Source of the DNA: Mitosporidium daphniae
Lineage: Eukaryota; Microsporidia
DNA length: 47,525 bases
Direction of reading: 5' to 3'
Assembly: GCF_000760515.2 (NCBI RefSeq)
Contig: NW_013546556.1
Span: forward strand, 1 to 47,525
Shown: piece by piece, positions 20,992 through 31,570 of the stretch
How positions within the stretch are numbered: position 1 is the stretch's first letter
Layout: each line of letters starts with the position of its first letter
The notes under the pieces: generated by a model
Seen by the model: the letters and a program-made list of their open reading frames with translations, nothing else
What the model was told of the DNA's origin: nothing
The model's database searches: none
Program-made: the position numbers and the translations under genes

Positions 20992-21282
20992 ATGGCATAT
21001 TCTGGCCTGCAGCTCAAGGTGTTGGCATTTGCAAGAGAAGCGCTCCGTGCCTGTGGCAAACGGGGCGATCCGGTAGCTTGTCATCAAAATTCATTGTAGG
21101 TTTTACGGGAACGTTTTCGTGCCTACGTGATGGGGGAATTTAGAGCAAACTCCAGGCGAGTATCAAAATCAGACTTTGCAACAATTGAATACATGCTACG
21201 GATAGGGCGCAAGCGACTCGATAACATGCTTTCCGACCCTTCCGTTACTGCCGTGCATTTTAAACATCTCGGTGGAGGTTAG
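20992..21282 (+). CDS. SDHAF1: Succinate dehydrogenase assembly factor 1 (LYR protein)
   Basis: This mitochondrial LYR-family chaperone helps insert Fe-S clusters into the SDH iron-sulfur subunit of complex II. ATG 20992 gives MAYSGLQLKVLAFAREALRA. After a 27 nt intron (21073-21099) come VLRERFRAYVMGEFR and the family signature SDFATIEYMLRIGRKRLDNM. Total length is about 87 residues, normal for the family. The first helix carries LKVLAFARE where an LYR tripeptide is usual, so the motif is relaxed. It is too short and too split to be found by open-frame length alone. It implies a functional complex II. Confidence 0.82.
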
Positions 21283-21449
21283 GGCGGTTGTAAATTTATT
21301 TGTTGTCCCATTAAATTGTAAAGCCATGTAAATTTTATTGGAAATGCACTTGAGGAGGTGTCTCTCGTCTGGCGCTGGTGAGCGCTTCGGATTCGCCTCT
21401 GGAATGGTCCAACGAGTTTGTTGCCACGCATGTAACCGCATCATAGGAG

Positions 21450-22444
21450 ATGGCCCAGTCTCTTGCAAGCTCTGTCAAGGAAATGGAGGGCAAGTTTTCG
21501 GTGTTATTGGAGGAGGGGAAACCCTATGTCATCCGCCTGGATGGCTGTACATTCAAGAAATTCACCAATGGAATGGTACGTCCATTTGACCAAAGATTGA
21601 CTCTTGCCATGATCAAGACAATGAATGACCTGGTAGAGCATTTCAATCCATCGTAAGTGTAGCCTTTTCACATAAAGCTTTGCCTTTGCGCAGTCGGACG
21701 AAATTTCACTGATTTTCAAGGGAGATCGATTGCGCGAGTATTACCCCTATGGCGGTCGAGTGATCAAGCTTTGCTCCATTGCTGCAGGCTTTGCCTCTGC
21801 GCGCTTTAATGCCCACATTTCGGCCTTTGATTGGACCGATCGGATGCTTGAGGTGCAACACCGCGTGCGCTCCAGTCTGGCTCATTTTGACGCACGTGTG
21901 TTTTCCGCGCCAGACCAAAAGGCAGCGGCAGATGCCGTCATATGGCGGCATCTGTTTGACTGTCGGCGAAATGCCATCCACACCATTGGGGTGACGCATC
22001 TGGGACATCGGACTATCCATGCCCTGAACATTGGCGAGGTTGACAGAGTATCGTAATTGGTAGATCATCTCGATGCTTTCTTTGAAGAAGAATATCGATG
22101 TAGCACGGGATACGCCGCGAGTTTTCCTCTTTGGGGCCTTTTGCAAGAAGGCGCTGGTACCGCTTCAATTTACACATCCAATCACAAAGGAAACAGGAGT
22201 AGTTATGCGGTCGCATGTGGAGAACCGCGTCTTTGACATGTCTGGAATGCGGGGCACCGACATAATCTCAATGATATTCGACCCGCATTGGTCCAAGGAC
22301 CATCCCGCCTCTCTTTGTGACATGAAAGCCATCCTTGACGGGGATGGTCCCGAAGAGGCTGGAAAGCATCCAGAAACTGTCGAAGAGTCTTCTGACCAAC
22401 CACCAATGGCAGGGGATCATGTTCTGACGACGCAAGTAAAATAA
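21450..22444 (+). CDS. Thg1-like protein (TLP), 3'-5' RNA polymerase
   Basis: Members add nucleotides to tRNA 5' ends in the 3'-5' direction; TLPs repair 5'-truncated, often mitochondrial, tRNAs. ATG 21450 leads to PYVIRLDGCTFKKFTNG (metal-binding Asp in RLDG). A 25 nt intron joins to FAFAQSDEISLIF, with the second acidic pair SDE. Then come FDARVFSAP and W-x-x-L-F-D-C-RRNAIHTIG. A second 25 nt intron joins to SMLSLKKNIDVA and a tail of about 65 hydrophilic residues. The HINNLYN block typical of true tRNA-His guanylyltransferase is replaced by RRNAIHTIG, as in bacterial, archaeal and Dictyostelium-type TLPs. I therefore favour TLP over Thg1. Confidence 0.8.
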
Positions 22445-22464
22445 TAAATTAAGCAAAAAAATTT

Positions 22465-23106
22465 ATGGTCACTTGGAGCACATTCGCCGCCGATGAGCGT
22501 CCCGTCGCCACGCAGGTGGATGACATTGTCGCCCTGGTGTCTGCAGTACTTCCAGAGAAGTACTCCCGCTTTACATATTGCTATTTTTTGTACTCGTGGC
22601 CCTGGCTCTGTCACATGGTAAACCGTTGAATCCCAGTCTTACACTTGAATAATTATTTTGACTTTGTCTTTTCCTTGCCGGCTTGTTCTAAATTTCCAAT
22701 ATATCTCTTTGGGTGTTTTTCTCACAAAAGGCAAGGGACGACCAAACTCTGGTGGCTGTCATCATCGGAAGACTTGCACATAATAAACAAGGGGCCCCAC
22801 GAGGCTATATTGGCATGTTGGTGGTCCATCCAGAGCATCGGCGCAAAGGGCTTGGTCCGTGACTTTTTGGCGCTTATTGTCGTAGGGATTGAATGTATCA
22901 GACGATTCATCTTCTCCTGTGCGAACCATGTCAACGAGGTATTGCCTTGCTATTAATGGTAGATCGTTATTGATACGGAGGTAGAGAATGTGGCCGCGAT
23001 CAGCATCTATCAGAAGCTTGGATTTGTCATTGACAAACGACGCGATTTTTACTACAACGACGGTTCAGACGCCTTCCGATTAAAGCTTACCCTGGCGGAT
23101 TTATAA
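22465..23106 (+). CDS. NAA30: NatC catalytic subunit NAA30 (Mak3), N-alpha-acetyltransferase
   Basis: This GNAT enzyme acetylates N-termini beginning Met-Leu, -Ile, -Phe or -Trp. ATG 22465 leads to PEKYSRFTYCYFLYSWPWLC. A 113 nt intron (22618-22730) joins to VAVIIGRLAHNKQG and APRGYIGMLVVHPEHRRKG, which contains the acetyl-CoA loop RRKGLG. Introns of 31 and 24 nt join to IVIDTEVENVAAISIYQKLG and FYYNDGSDAFRLKL, the expected C-terminus. Length is about 150 residues. No long single frame covers this gene; it is visible only after splicing. Confidence 0.88.
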
Positions 23107-23365
23107 GCACAAAATCGGAGGGAAAAGCTATCTGAGAGCCGTAAATACCTACCGATCGAGACACTCCGCATACCCAAGTGTGTTACATCTGTTATGGACA
23201 CCTAATAAAATGGCGTGTTTTTATTTTCCAGCCTTGTTGGGCGCCAGTTTCAATTGGTCCGACCCACCCCATCAATTCCAACAGCTTAAAAGGTGTGCAA
23301 TTTAACGGCCCTAATTTGATGTGGCATTAAAAGATTTAAAATAAAATAAAAAAATTATTTACTTA

Positions 23366-25144
23366 ATGCCGAGAAATAACCACCGCTCGTCCGAGTCGCT
23401 TGGGAGCACTCTTTTGCGGGAACGACATAGGCCACGAGGAATCAGAGTTGGTGCGGGAACCAACGACTTTATCGTATGTCTTGATTTTCTTATCACTAGT
23501 TTGCTGATGACTCTTCTCTCCTTCCTTCCGTGCGGGGCTCGGTAACCGAAATTTCTTCGCTGGATGACTTTTTGATGTGCGCGCAAATGTCAGAGGTGTC
23601 GTTCGCGTCTGGTATTTTTATTGTGCATATTTCGGATAGAACGAAACTATACCATTTCCGGGTCCACCAGTAGGAATGCCTCTCGTAGCTATGGGGTCGA
23701 ACCTCGCGGCCAGAACATGGACTCGCTTTCAGGATTGGAGCTTGTTACCGGTAGCAAGCTGAGCGAAGCTTTACGGATCCCACGAAGGCCTTTGTGGGAA
23801 TACAACATGGATGCGGATGAATTGCAACGTCTCGAAAATATATCGTTTGTCAGCTGGAGGAGAAATCTCGCGCTTTTCCAGGAGCGAAATGCCCCTTTAG
23901 TGCTCACGCCATATGAACTTAATCTGGACATGTGGCGTGAGCTTTGGCGAGTGATTGAGCGATCGCATCTGCTCATCCAGATTGTGGACGCCCGGAATCC
24001 ACTTTTGTTTCTGTGCGAGGATCTTGCACAATATCTGGATGAAAGACAAGGTCGAAATACGCCCATGATATTGCTGCTAAACAAGGCGGATTTGTTGACC
24101 GAGGAGCAACGGGCAGAATGGTTGCGATACTTTTCTGCAGAGTCGATCGACTGCATTTTTTACTCATCAACACAGTGTGCTTCAGAGTGGTCTTCTTTGG
24201 GCGAAACGCTGAACACGACTCGAATATGTTCGCCTCAGGGGCTCATCTCACTTTTTGAAACATTCAGAGATGACGCTGATAACAGCGAGAATTTAGGGGG
24301 CCCTTCCTTTAATGTTGGCTTGGTTGGATACCCAAATGTCGGCAAGTCTTCTGCCATCAATTCGTTGCTGGCTTCTAAGCGTGTCCGCGTCGGAGCAACA
24401 CCTGGAAAGACCAAACATTTACAGACCATTTTTCTTGAAGAGAACGTTGATGTGAGCGAGCAACAGCATACCTCAGCAATAGACGAGGCAGCAAGTTCGA
24501 CAGCGTCTTCATGTTGTGAGAGATCCCCCATTGCATCATCTGAGAGGAAACTTCCGCAAATATGCCTGGTGGACTGCCCTGGCTTGGTCTTTCCAAACTT
24601 TGCCGTCACCAAGGCAGAGCTTGTGGTGAATGGCATTCTTCCCATCGATCAGCTGCGAGACTACATCGCCCCGTGCGACCTAGTTGCCTCCCGCATCCCT
24701 CGTAATGTGCTTGAGGATGCATATACCCTAATGCTTCCCTTTCCCTACGAGGGTGAAGATGAAAGGCGGCCGCCCACTGGACGGGAGCTTCTCACCGCAT
24801 ATGCCACTGCCCGTGGGTCTAGCTCCGATGTCTCTCGTGCTGCACGTATTATCTTGAAGGATTACGTTGCAGGAAGCAAGATTTGTTATGTGCACATGCC
24901 GCCTGGGTACCAATATCCCGAGCAGCCCCATGTTCAGGTAGAACCGGCTTTCCACAAGCAGACCCACTCTCAAAGAGGGGGGCCACCTTCGTCAACGGGA
25001 GGAACCCCATCGGAATTGTCCCCAGACATGGGCTGCTCATGGACCGCCGGTGTGAAAGGAAAATTTGCCTCCACTTGCTATACGCGAGGCTTGGCTACCT
25101 CGCCAATGTCGAACAGCCACAAGCGGCATTACAAGCGTAAATAA
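23366..25144 (+). CDS. LSG1: LSG1, circularly permuted GTPase of 60S maturation
   Basis: This cytoplasmic GTPase releases the export adaptor Nmd3 from pre-60S ribosomal subunits. ATG 23366 starts MPRNNHRSSESLGSTLLRER. A 26 nt intron leads to SSLDDFLMCAQMSE, and a 28 nt intron to the main exon. The permuted G-motif order is visible: NKADLL (G4) precedes GYPNVGKSSAINSL (G1), VRVGATPGKTKH (G2) and VDCPGLV (G3). The segment VIERSHLLIQIVDARNPLL and the late ILKDYVAGSKICY are family hallmarks. The acidic insert of animal LSG1 is mostly missing, so the protein is compact at about 560 residues. The C-terminus is basic (HKRHYKRK). Confidence 0.93.
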
Positions 25145-25205
25145 AAGCCCACTAAATTATCGTCAAATTGACTTTTAAACGATTCCATTTTAGCCTGTTC
25201 TCTTC

Positions 25206-26826
25206 ATGTTGCGAGACGCATATTTCCTACCGCTTAACTATGGATATATCTTTGACGCCGAAGACCCACATACACGTTCGCTAGCAAGCTCGCTTATATC
25301 TTCGGCGGAGAAATGCGGCGCAACGTTTATTTCTTGCCTCCCGCCTAAAACGGCGGGCCGCAAGATTTACATCCTCACTCCGGTGGTTGAAAAGACACTG
25401 AGCTCTTTCCCTCAGGTGACCCTCTTTTGGCTGGTTGATCAAATAAATAACCTTGGCGGCTATGCCGATGCCTCTCCATTGCATGCTCCACGCGATCCAC
25501 AATCGCCTCGATGGAAATTTCTTTGTGGACACGTTGCAACACTTTCCGGCTATCGCGGGAGAGATCTGACACTCGTCCGAGCCTTGCTTGCTGCTGCAGG
25601 TGCTGTCACAGAGGCGGAACTTGATGTGGAACGCACGACGCTTCTTATTGCGGAGCGGGATACTGATACGCAGCTGGATCTGGAGTCAGAGTAACATTTT
25701 ATTGGTCATCAATTGCTAGAAATATACACACCGCTCTTGCCTTAAACATTCCCATTCGCAACCGAAAGTGGCTAATGGACCAGTTTGCGGCAGCCACAAG
25801 TGAGGTTTCTGCCCCGGAGACTAGAGGGGCCGATATGGCTGCAAATGTACATGCAGACACGGAGGCTCCAGAAAACCAGCATCAAACCAGCATTGGTGTG
25901 GACTTTTATTGGCAGCAAAATTTGGACACTCCTCTCCAAAGCCATGTAGAAGAAATTCATTTGTTAAATGATCCCCTGGCTTCACTGGATCATACGCCAG
26001 CAGAATTCCGTGGAGCCGCACTGCAAGATCCCAACGCTGACTGCTTGACAGCCGAAATACGCAATACTACTTGTTGTGAAGAGAACGTGACCGCCGTTAC
26101 TGATGAGGACAAAGCACCCGAATTTTCGCCAAAAAAGAAGAAATTTTCCCCCAAAGTAGAGAAACCCCTGAAAGGCAGCAATGCGGATACGATTAGCGAA
26201 TCTCCAAGGGGAAGAAGACGAAAGTCAACCTGCAATGGGCCCTGCATTTCTGTAACAGGATTCAAGCTATTGGCCTCTGAAATTTATTCCTGGGAAGCAA
26301 TGGGAGGATCCATCGCCGCTTCCAAAGGCGGTGGCGAGGAGCTTTTACCTGCATGTACACACCTTGTGGCCACTGCAATATCCCGAACAGCAAAGGTAAG
26401 CAAACACACTCAATGTAGTTCCTTCTTGCAGTTGCGAGAGGCGTTACCATTGTAAGCAAAGAATGGCTTTTGGATTCCATTGCTCTTGGGACTTTCGAGC
26501 TGGACGTGGAAAGCTATGCGCTAAAGGATTCAATCGGCGAAGGGGCATTTGGGTTCATCCTTTCAGAATCTTTATCCAGGGCGCGATCATTTGTCGCAGA
26601 ACAGGGCCTATTTACAGGAATCACATTCAGGATTTCTCAATCGTGTGTACCTGGACCCTCGCTCTTGGTTCCGCTGATACTTGAATGCAAGGGAAGAATT
26701 CTTGAATGTGCAGATGAAAAGGAACACTACTACATCACATGCTCTCCGCAGCAGGGACATGGAATCCAGCGTACGCCAGATTGGGTGTTGAGGTCTGTGT
26801 TACAGCAAACATTGCTAGAGCAATGA
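25206..26826 (+). CDS. Four-BRCT protein, Brc1/Rtt107/PTIP-like
   Basis: This is probably a DNA-damage scaffold that binds phosphoproteins such as gamma-H2A. An N-terminal BRCT pair covers about residues 1-190. It includes VTLFWLVDQI, VATLSGYRG and, across a 29 nt intron, HTALALNIPIRNRKWLMDQ. A linker of about 130 residues has basic clusters PKKKKFSPKVEK and RGRRRKS that could be nuclear signals. The C-terminal pair includes PACTHLVATAISRTAK, then across a 23 nt intron FLLAVARGVTIVSKEWLLDS, then LFTGITFRISQS and YYITCSPQQGHG. Without the small introns this locus looks like several unrelated frames. Which exact BRCT family it belongs to is not resolved. Confidence 0.75.
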
Positions 26827-26877
26827 AAGGTTCCTGCATGCTGGAAACTAGCTGTGTATCCCCCAACGTTTCACCCG

Positions 26878-28457
26878 TTAGAATTTCAGCTGGGCGATGA
26901 TGTTTTTTTGCGTCTCCTGTGCAAGAATTGATAGCAGCTCATTTTCAAGTTGCAAAATCTCATCCCCAGACCGCTTATTTAATAAAACGACCAATAGAAA
27001 CAGTAGACAGCAAACCAACCCAGAAACAAAGGCGAGTTTGACAGCCTCCGTTCTACTTGCCGTTCCTGCAGACAGCCCTGAGATTTTTTTCAGTGCATGG
27101 TAGGTTAAATCGCAAAAAAAAAGCGCCACCAAAACCATACAGACAAGTATGGATGAAAATATGGAAACATATGGCTTCGGCAAAGATGCGCTCTCTATAT
27201 GGCTATCTGGGAACAGCAACCGCGAGCCTGTCTGCATGAAATATGATTTGAGCGACGAGGTTACCAAGATCCTGACCCCCCTGTTTTGCTTTGCAGAATA
27301 AGGGTCGGCATCTTGGCTTTCGACCTCTGCGCTTATGGAAATGGAGCAGGCAGCATAAAATATTTTGCGGATGTAAATTGAATAGCTTGGGAAGCGAGTC
27401 ATTTTGACAATGGAGTCGATGGAGGCACATTTTTTGCTAAAGTAAAAGGCGATATGTGGAATTACTCTTCGGAAAACAAAAGATAGTCACATTGATAGCC
27501 CACGAGCTCGGCAGAAAATTGAACATTTCCTTTCCTTATTTTCTGGGGCTTCCATGGCGACTGTGGAAAAAGAAACGAATACAATTCGAAATCGACCAAA
27601 TCAGGGTCCTCCCACACACCTAGGCGATTATGAGGAAATCACAGCTAACCATCGGCCAAATCGATCATGGTCCACTTTGAAATCAAATCAAATATGGTAT
27701 TGGCTTGAATGCACGTGACATCAAGTAGCGGCATCGAGAATGGCGGAAATTGGTAAACATAGCAGGGAACAGGCAATATCGGGCTGGAGTGCCGATATTT
27801 CCTGTGGCTCTGGATCCTGCTGGAAGGACTTGGCTCGCAAGATTTGCTTTTTATCCTGAGGTGCTTCTCGGTGTTCCTTCCTCTCTCCATGGCAGCTACA
27901 GGTGTAAAATGGGCGGAAATCGAGTTGTAAACCAAAGTCACAAAATGGGAATCTGAAAACTGGATTGAAATGCTCTTGGTTTTTTTGGATTTGGAGGAGG
28001 GATATGAAAGCCGAATGACATTTGCCAGCGGATTGCAGTCAAAATATAAAATGTTCGGAATGAAAATCGAAATCTACAAAAAAGCAAGTCACATGTGCCC
28101 AGGTACCTTTTTGGACCTTGAGAGGGCTCTTTTGACTTGCAGTAAAATCAAGTCCGATGTAATGCACAGTTTTGCCTGCGAATGGGTCTTTAATTTTGAC
28201 TTGCTTTTGAATACCGTACAAGGGATCGAGTACGACGGTTCATCCATAAGTAGTTGGCTATTTTGACTCGGTGATACTGGTGCTGCCTCGCTAAGTAAAA
28301 AAGATGAAACTGATGATTGCACGGAACTTTCAGAAGAGCAGGAGTTGTTGGTCTCCGTGCTGCAAGTGCTTGAGTTGATGTGTTTGCCCGCTACGATGGA
28401 CGAGATTCGCCGGAAAAAATGCTTCGACTTTTTTGACAGCGACATTGCTTTTGACAT
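26878..28457 (-). CDS. Membrane protein with GRAM-like and VASt-like regions
   Basis: It is possibly a Lam/Ysp/GRAMD1-type sterol transfer protein at ER contact sites. ATG 28457 starts a Ser-rich N-terminus. A GRAM-like core follows: [14 protein letters not shown], across a 33 nt intron to [13 protein letters not shown], then [14 protein letters not shown]. After a basic linker a VASt-like segment begins, [13 protein letters not shown]. Two introns (30 and 29 nt) join it to [31 protein letters not shown] and [15 protein letters not shown]. Near the C-terminus lie two membrane helices, [17 protein letters not shown] and [17 protein letters not shown]. Family members usually have one, so the call is tentative; the gene structure itself is well supported by frame. 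Confidence 0.5.
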
Positions 28458-28508
28458 TTGCGTGGAGAAAAATTTTAATTCGCGCTTTATTAAACTCAAT
28501 TTTTTCCA

Positions 28509-29015
28509 ATGAGCTGTCCAACAAAAAGAAGTACGCCTTTCTTTATGATGTTTTAGCCATTCCCCGCAATTTCATTCTTCTTGAAGAGCTCGAAAGGGGC
28601 GAAAAGGGGCTCATTGGCGATGGAACCATCTCGCTGGGCCTGGAGGATCCCGACGACATGCTTCTTTCCTCGTGGCGAGGGACCATCCTGGGGCCATTAA
28701 ATGTACGGGTGTCTTTGTAATCGCCACTAGACCCCGTTTGAGGGGCGCATATATTCAATAAGAATTTACTGCGGGCCTCAATATCCAGCCGAAATGCCGA
28801 TCGTAAAGTTTACCACCCTCATTAGCATGAATTGCGTCGATGAAGACACCGGGTTTGTTATCGCTGAAAAGTTCCCTGCTCTTTCATCCTGGAACGAAAC
28901 ATGCAACCTAGAAATGATTCTGCTTGGCCTTTCCAGGGAGATGTGTAATATTTCAAACTTCACCTGCATCCAGCCCGCCGAGGATGCCGATTTTCCAGAT
29001 ATCCCCCTCAATTGA
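28509..29015 (+). CDS. MMS2: Ubiquitin-conjugating enzyme variant Mms2/Ube2V
   Basis: This catalytically inactive E2 variant pairs with Ubc13 to build Lys63-linked ubiquitin chains in DNA damage tolerance. ATG 28509 gives MSCPTKR. A 26 nt intron joins to [18 protein letters not shown] and [15 protein letters not shown] 28 nt intron joins to [19 protein letters not shown] and [16 protein letters not shown]. The active-site Cys position of normal E2s falls in the family's replaced segment. The C-terminus runs past the usual end with an acidic stretch. It is divergent from the GRAM/VASt gene, start codons 51 bp apart. Confidence 0.92.
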
Positions 29016-29395
29016 GCAAGCCTTGATCTTTAACCGGATAAATTGTAAATTCACAGTCAATTTGGTGTACCGTATTATTCCTGTGCGTGTGCTCCAATGA
29101 ATTCTAGGCTTCTTTAATTTATTAAATATCGGCGGATACATGTAAAGTGTTCAAAGTTGCCTGTTTTGGGTTTCAAAAGCGGCCTATTTGGGGCGGCCCA
29201 ATGACATCGCGACCAGCACATCCTAATATTCAATTATAAAATGCAGCCAACTTTGAAAAGAGAGTTGATTGGCTTAGAGGGTCATATAGTGTAATTGGGC
29301 TACCCCCTGAATTTTGCACATTTTCTTGATTTTGCACCAATGGTACCCTGTTGATAAATAACGCCATTATCTTTTGTTATTCTGATATCAGCAAC
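29016..29395. other. Intergenic region upstream of the MFS gene
   Basis: This is a 380 bp gap between the Mms2 stop and the MFS start. It is AT-rich with a small GC patch near 29180-29200. No coding frame, tRNA or repeat was recognised. Confidence 0.4.
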
Positions 29396-30748
29396 ATGAA
29401 GAGAGACTACCTTGTTGGAACAAAGATTTTTTACCTTCTTTTTGGCTTCCTCTACTATGTATGTTATTACTTTCGAGGCCAGTATTTCAAATATGTTCTT
29501 GGAATCAACGAGAGCAACTTTGGTGGCTTTTCTGCCGTCATCTCGCTGGTCACTTTTTTTGCATCCTTCCTATGGAACCGTGTTGCCGATGGGTATAGCA
29601 TCCATCGCACCATGCTCGTGGCATTGACATTGACCTCCTCTGGGGTGTTTTTCTTGCTGCTCATTCCGAACCTCCCCCAACTGACTTCCATGATTATTGT
29701 AGGCGTTTATATCCTATTTGCCACTGCTATGCCACCCCTCATAGATCGCTTGGTTTTGGAGGATCTTACTGCAAAGGGATATTCGAAGGATCTTTACTCT
29801 CGCCAAAGACTCTTCTGCACGATTGCCTATGGTATCGTGACGTTTGGCGTTGGGTATTTCATAAAACTATACGGCTATCATGTGATGTTCATCTCTCTCG
29901 CTATTTTTGCAGCAGTATTCGTTGGATACACCCTTTTATTTACGCGAGCAGATCCTAAATCAGAGCACATCGAGTCCACTCAGAATTCTGCTGGTGGTTC
30001 TTCCCCAGCCACCGCCAGTGATGCAACTGGCACCAAGGAAGACATTGAAGCACTTTCAGCCACCAAGGAGTCAAAGCCTTCAATATGGACGCTGCTTTCC
30101 GATTTTAATTATATTTTCTTCCTTGTAATTATCCTGATCAACGGATTTGCCCGTTTTTTCCTGTCGTTTTTCTTGAATTTGTATTTTACAGAAAATGTAA
30201 AAATGAATCCTGTTCAGTCCTCAATCGCTGCCATCATGGGGCTTCTTTTCGAGATTGCAATATTTTTCAAAGCAAAGGATCTGCTTTCTTCACTTGGAAT
30301 ACATTGGATGCTGATTTTGGGCCAATTGGCTATGACTGTTCGTCTGTGGATCTACTATGTGATTCCACCACGTGTCGAGTTCCTATATGTTTTCTTGTGT
30401 GTTGAGCTGCTAAAGGGAATTAACTTTGGATTTATTCAGCCATCTGCAGTCAAGCTGTCTTCCCAATATGCGCCACCGGGACTTATGGGAACTTGCCAGG
30501 GAATCTACAATGGAGTTTTCACTGGGCTTGGAGGCTTTACTGCCGGCATGTTTGCCAAGCTGTTTATGACGCCCACCAATTTTGCTTCTCTTCTTTTGGT
30601 TGTTGCCTCTATTTCCACTGTTGGTCTAGTATTATTCATCGTTAAATATCTTTTGATCGATAAAACAATTTCTCTTCCATTTATCTCTGCTGCGAAACCC
30701 GCAAAACCACCATCCACTCGACTCCAAACCGCCGGGGGACAGAACTAA
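29396..30748 (+). CDS. MFS transporter, MFSD6/LacY-like group
   Basis: This is a 12-helix carrier of the MFS_1-like group that includes animal MFSD6 and bacterial nucleoside or lactose symporters. ATG 29396 starts MKRDYLVGTKIFYLLFGFLY. The loop between helices 2 and 3 carries the MFS-like WNRVADGY. A long Ser/Thr/Ala-rich central loop follows helix 6. The second half shows ELLKGINFGFIQPSAVKLSS and GTCQGIYNGVFTGLGGFTAG, typical of this group. The frame has no visible intron. Substrate cannot be predicted. The tail ends in basic/Pro-rich residues. Confidence 0.82.
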   Translation: MKRDYLVGTKIFYLLFGFLYYVCYYFRGQYFKYVLGINESNFGGFSAVISLVTFFASFLWNRVADGYSIHRTMLVALTLTSSGVFFLLLIPNLPQLTSMIIVGVYILFATAMPPLIDRLVLEDLTAKGYSKDLYSRQRLFCTIAYGIVTFGVGYFIKLYGYHVMFISLAIFAAVFVGYTLLFTRADPKSEHIESTQNSAGGSSPATASDATGTKEDIEALSATKESKPSIWTLLSDFNYIFFLVIILINGFARFFLSFFLNLYFTENVKMNPVQSSIAAIMGLLFEIAIFFKAKDLLSSLGIHWMLILGQLAMTVRLWIYYVIPPRVEFLYVFLCVELLKGINFGFIQPSAVKLSSQYAPPGLMGTCQGIYNGVFTGLGGFTAGMFAKLFMTPTNFASLLLVVASISTVGLVLFIVKYLLIDKTISLPFISAAKPAKPPSTRLQTAGGQN

Positions 30749-30786
30749 AATGAAATAAATTTTGTGGCCATTACATTTTATTTTAC

Positions 30787-30840
30787 AATATTTTTGCAGT
30801 ATTTTTACGGTAATTTTAAAATATTTTTGCAGTATTTTAA
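30787..30840. repeat. Direct repeat of 21 nt in AT-rich leader of NSRP1
   Basis: AATATTTTTGCAGTATTTT occurs at 30787 and again at 30820, 33 bp apart. The second copy ends about 5 bp before the NSRP1 start codon. Each copy contains TTTTTGCAG, which resembles a 3' splice site, so these may act in a 5' UTR intron or simply be a local duplication. Confidence 0.7.
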
Positions 30841-30844
30841 CTTG

Positions 30845-31438
30845 ATGGATCCTCCAAAGAAACCTTCTTGTTCCTGGGGCCTTCAAATTCCAAAACGCCG
30901 TAAATATGATAATGTGATTTTCAAGGACGCTTTTGAAGACGAAAAACCTTTACCCATTGCGTCGCTAAATGTACACAAACCCTCAGTCCCTTCCATTAGA
31001 GCAACAAATGTTGAAACTTTGAAACAACAGGCTTTGAAGGAAGATCCACTGGTATTCGATTACGATGGTGCACAAAATAAAAGAAAAAGCCTGCATTCCA
31101 GCCCTGTTGACGATAAGGTAGTGGTTTTGGGCTTAGTTTTATATTAGAAGCCTCGATATATGGAGAGTATTCTCAAACGGGCTCAAGAGCGAATGATTGA
31201 GCGAGAAAGATCGACATTTATTCGAGCACAAAAGGAAATAAAAAAGCAACAATCTGTTCTGGAAGATAAAGAACAGTTTGTCACGCCTGCATACAAAAAA
31301 AGATTGGAAGAGATATCGAAACTGGAAGATAAGCTTGAAAAAGAGCGCTTGGAATCTTCTTCTTCTTCTTCCAAAAAGTCTCTATCCATGCATCAATTTT
31401 GCAAAGAGCTTTTGGACAAGGATTATCGACGGCGGTAG
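30845..31438 (+). CDS. NSRP1/CCDC55-like nuclear speckle splicing regulator
   Basis: This is a DUF2040-family nuclear protein; the human member affects splice-site choice. ATG 30845 opens with WGLQIPKRRKYDNVIF, the usual start of the family. ALKEDPLVFDYDG matches the core. A 30 nt intron joins KK to PRYMESILKRAQERMIERER, and the coiled coil continues through KEQFVTPAYKKRLEEI, the signature block. The C-terminus has HQFCKELLDKDYRRR where the animal protein has a similar short helix. The long RS-rich tail of vertebrate NSRP1 is missing. Confidence 0.82.
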
Positions 31439-31570
31439 CCAAAGCTGAAAAATAGGACCACTAATGTTCGATTTCTTCCTCACCCCAGCGCTTAGATAAC
31501 GATAAAATCGGGCACAAATCGATGCGGCATTTATTATAAGTGTGATGGAACATTTGGTTGTTAATTAAAA

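Noticed and set aside
22417-22614. Minus-strand frame between the TLP and NAA30 genes
   Set aside because: It is antisense to the first NAA30 exon, which has clear homology on the plus strand.
27970-28510. Plus-strand open frames opposite the GRAM/VASt gene
   Set aside because: They lack consistent GT-AG links to Mms2, while the minus-strand frames splice cleanly into GRAM- and VASt-like blocks.
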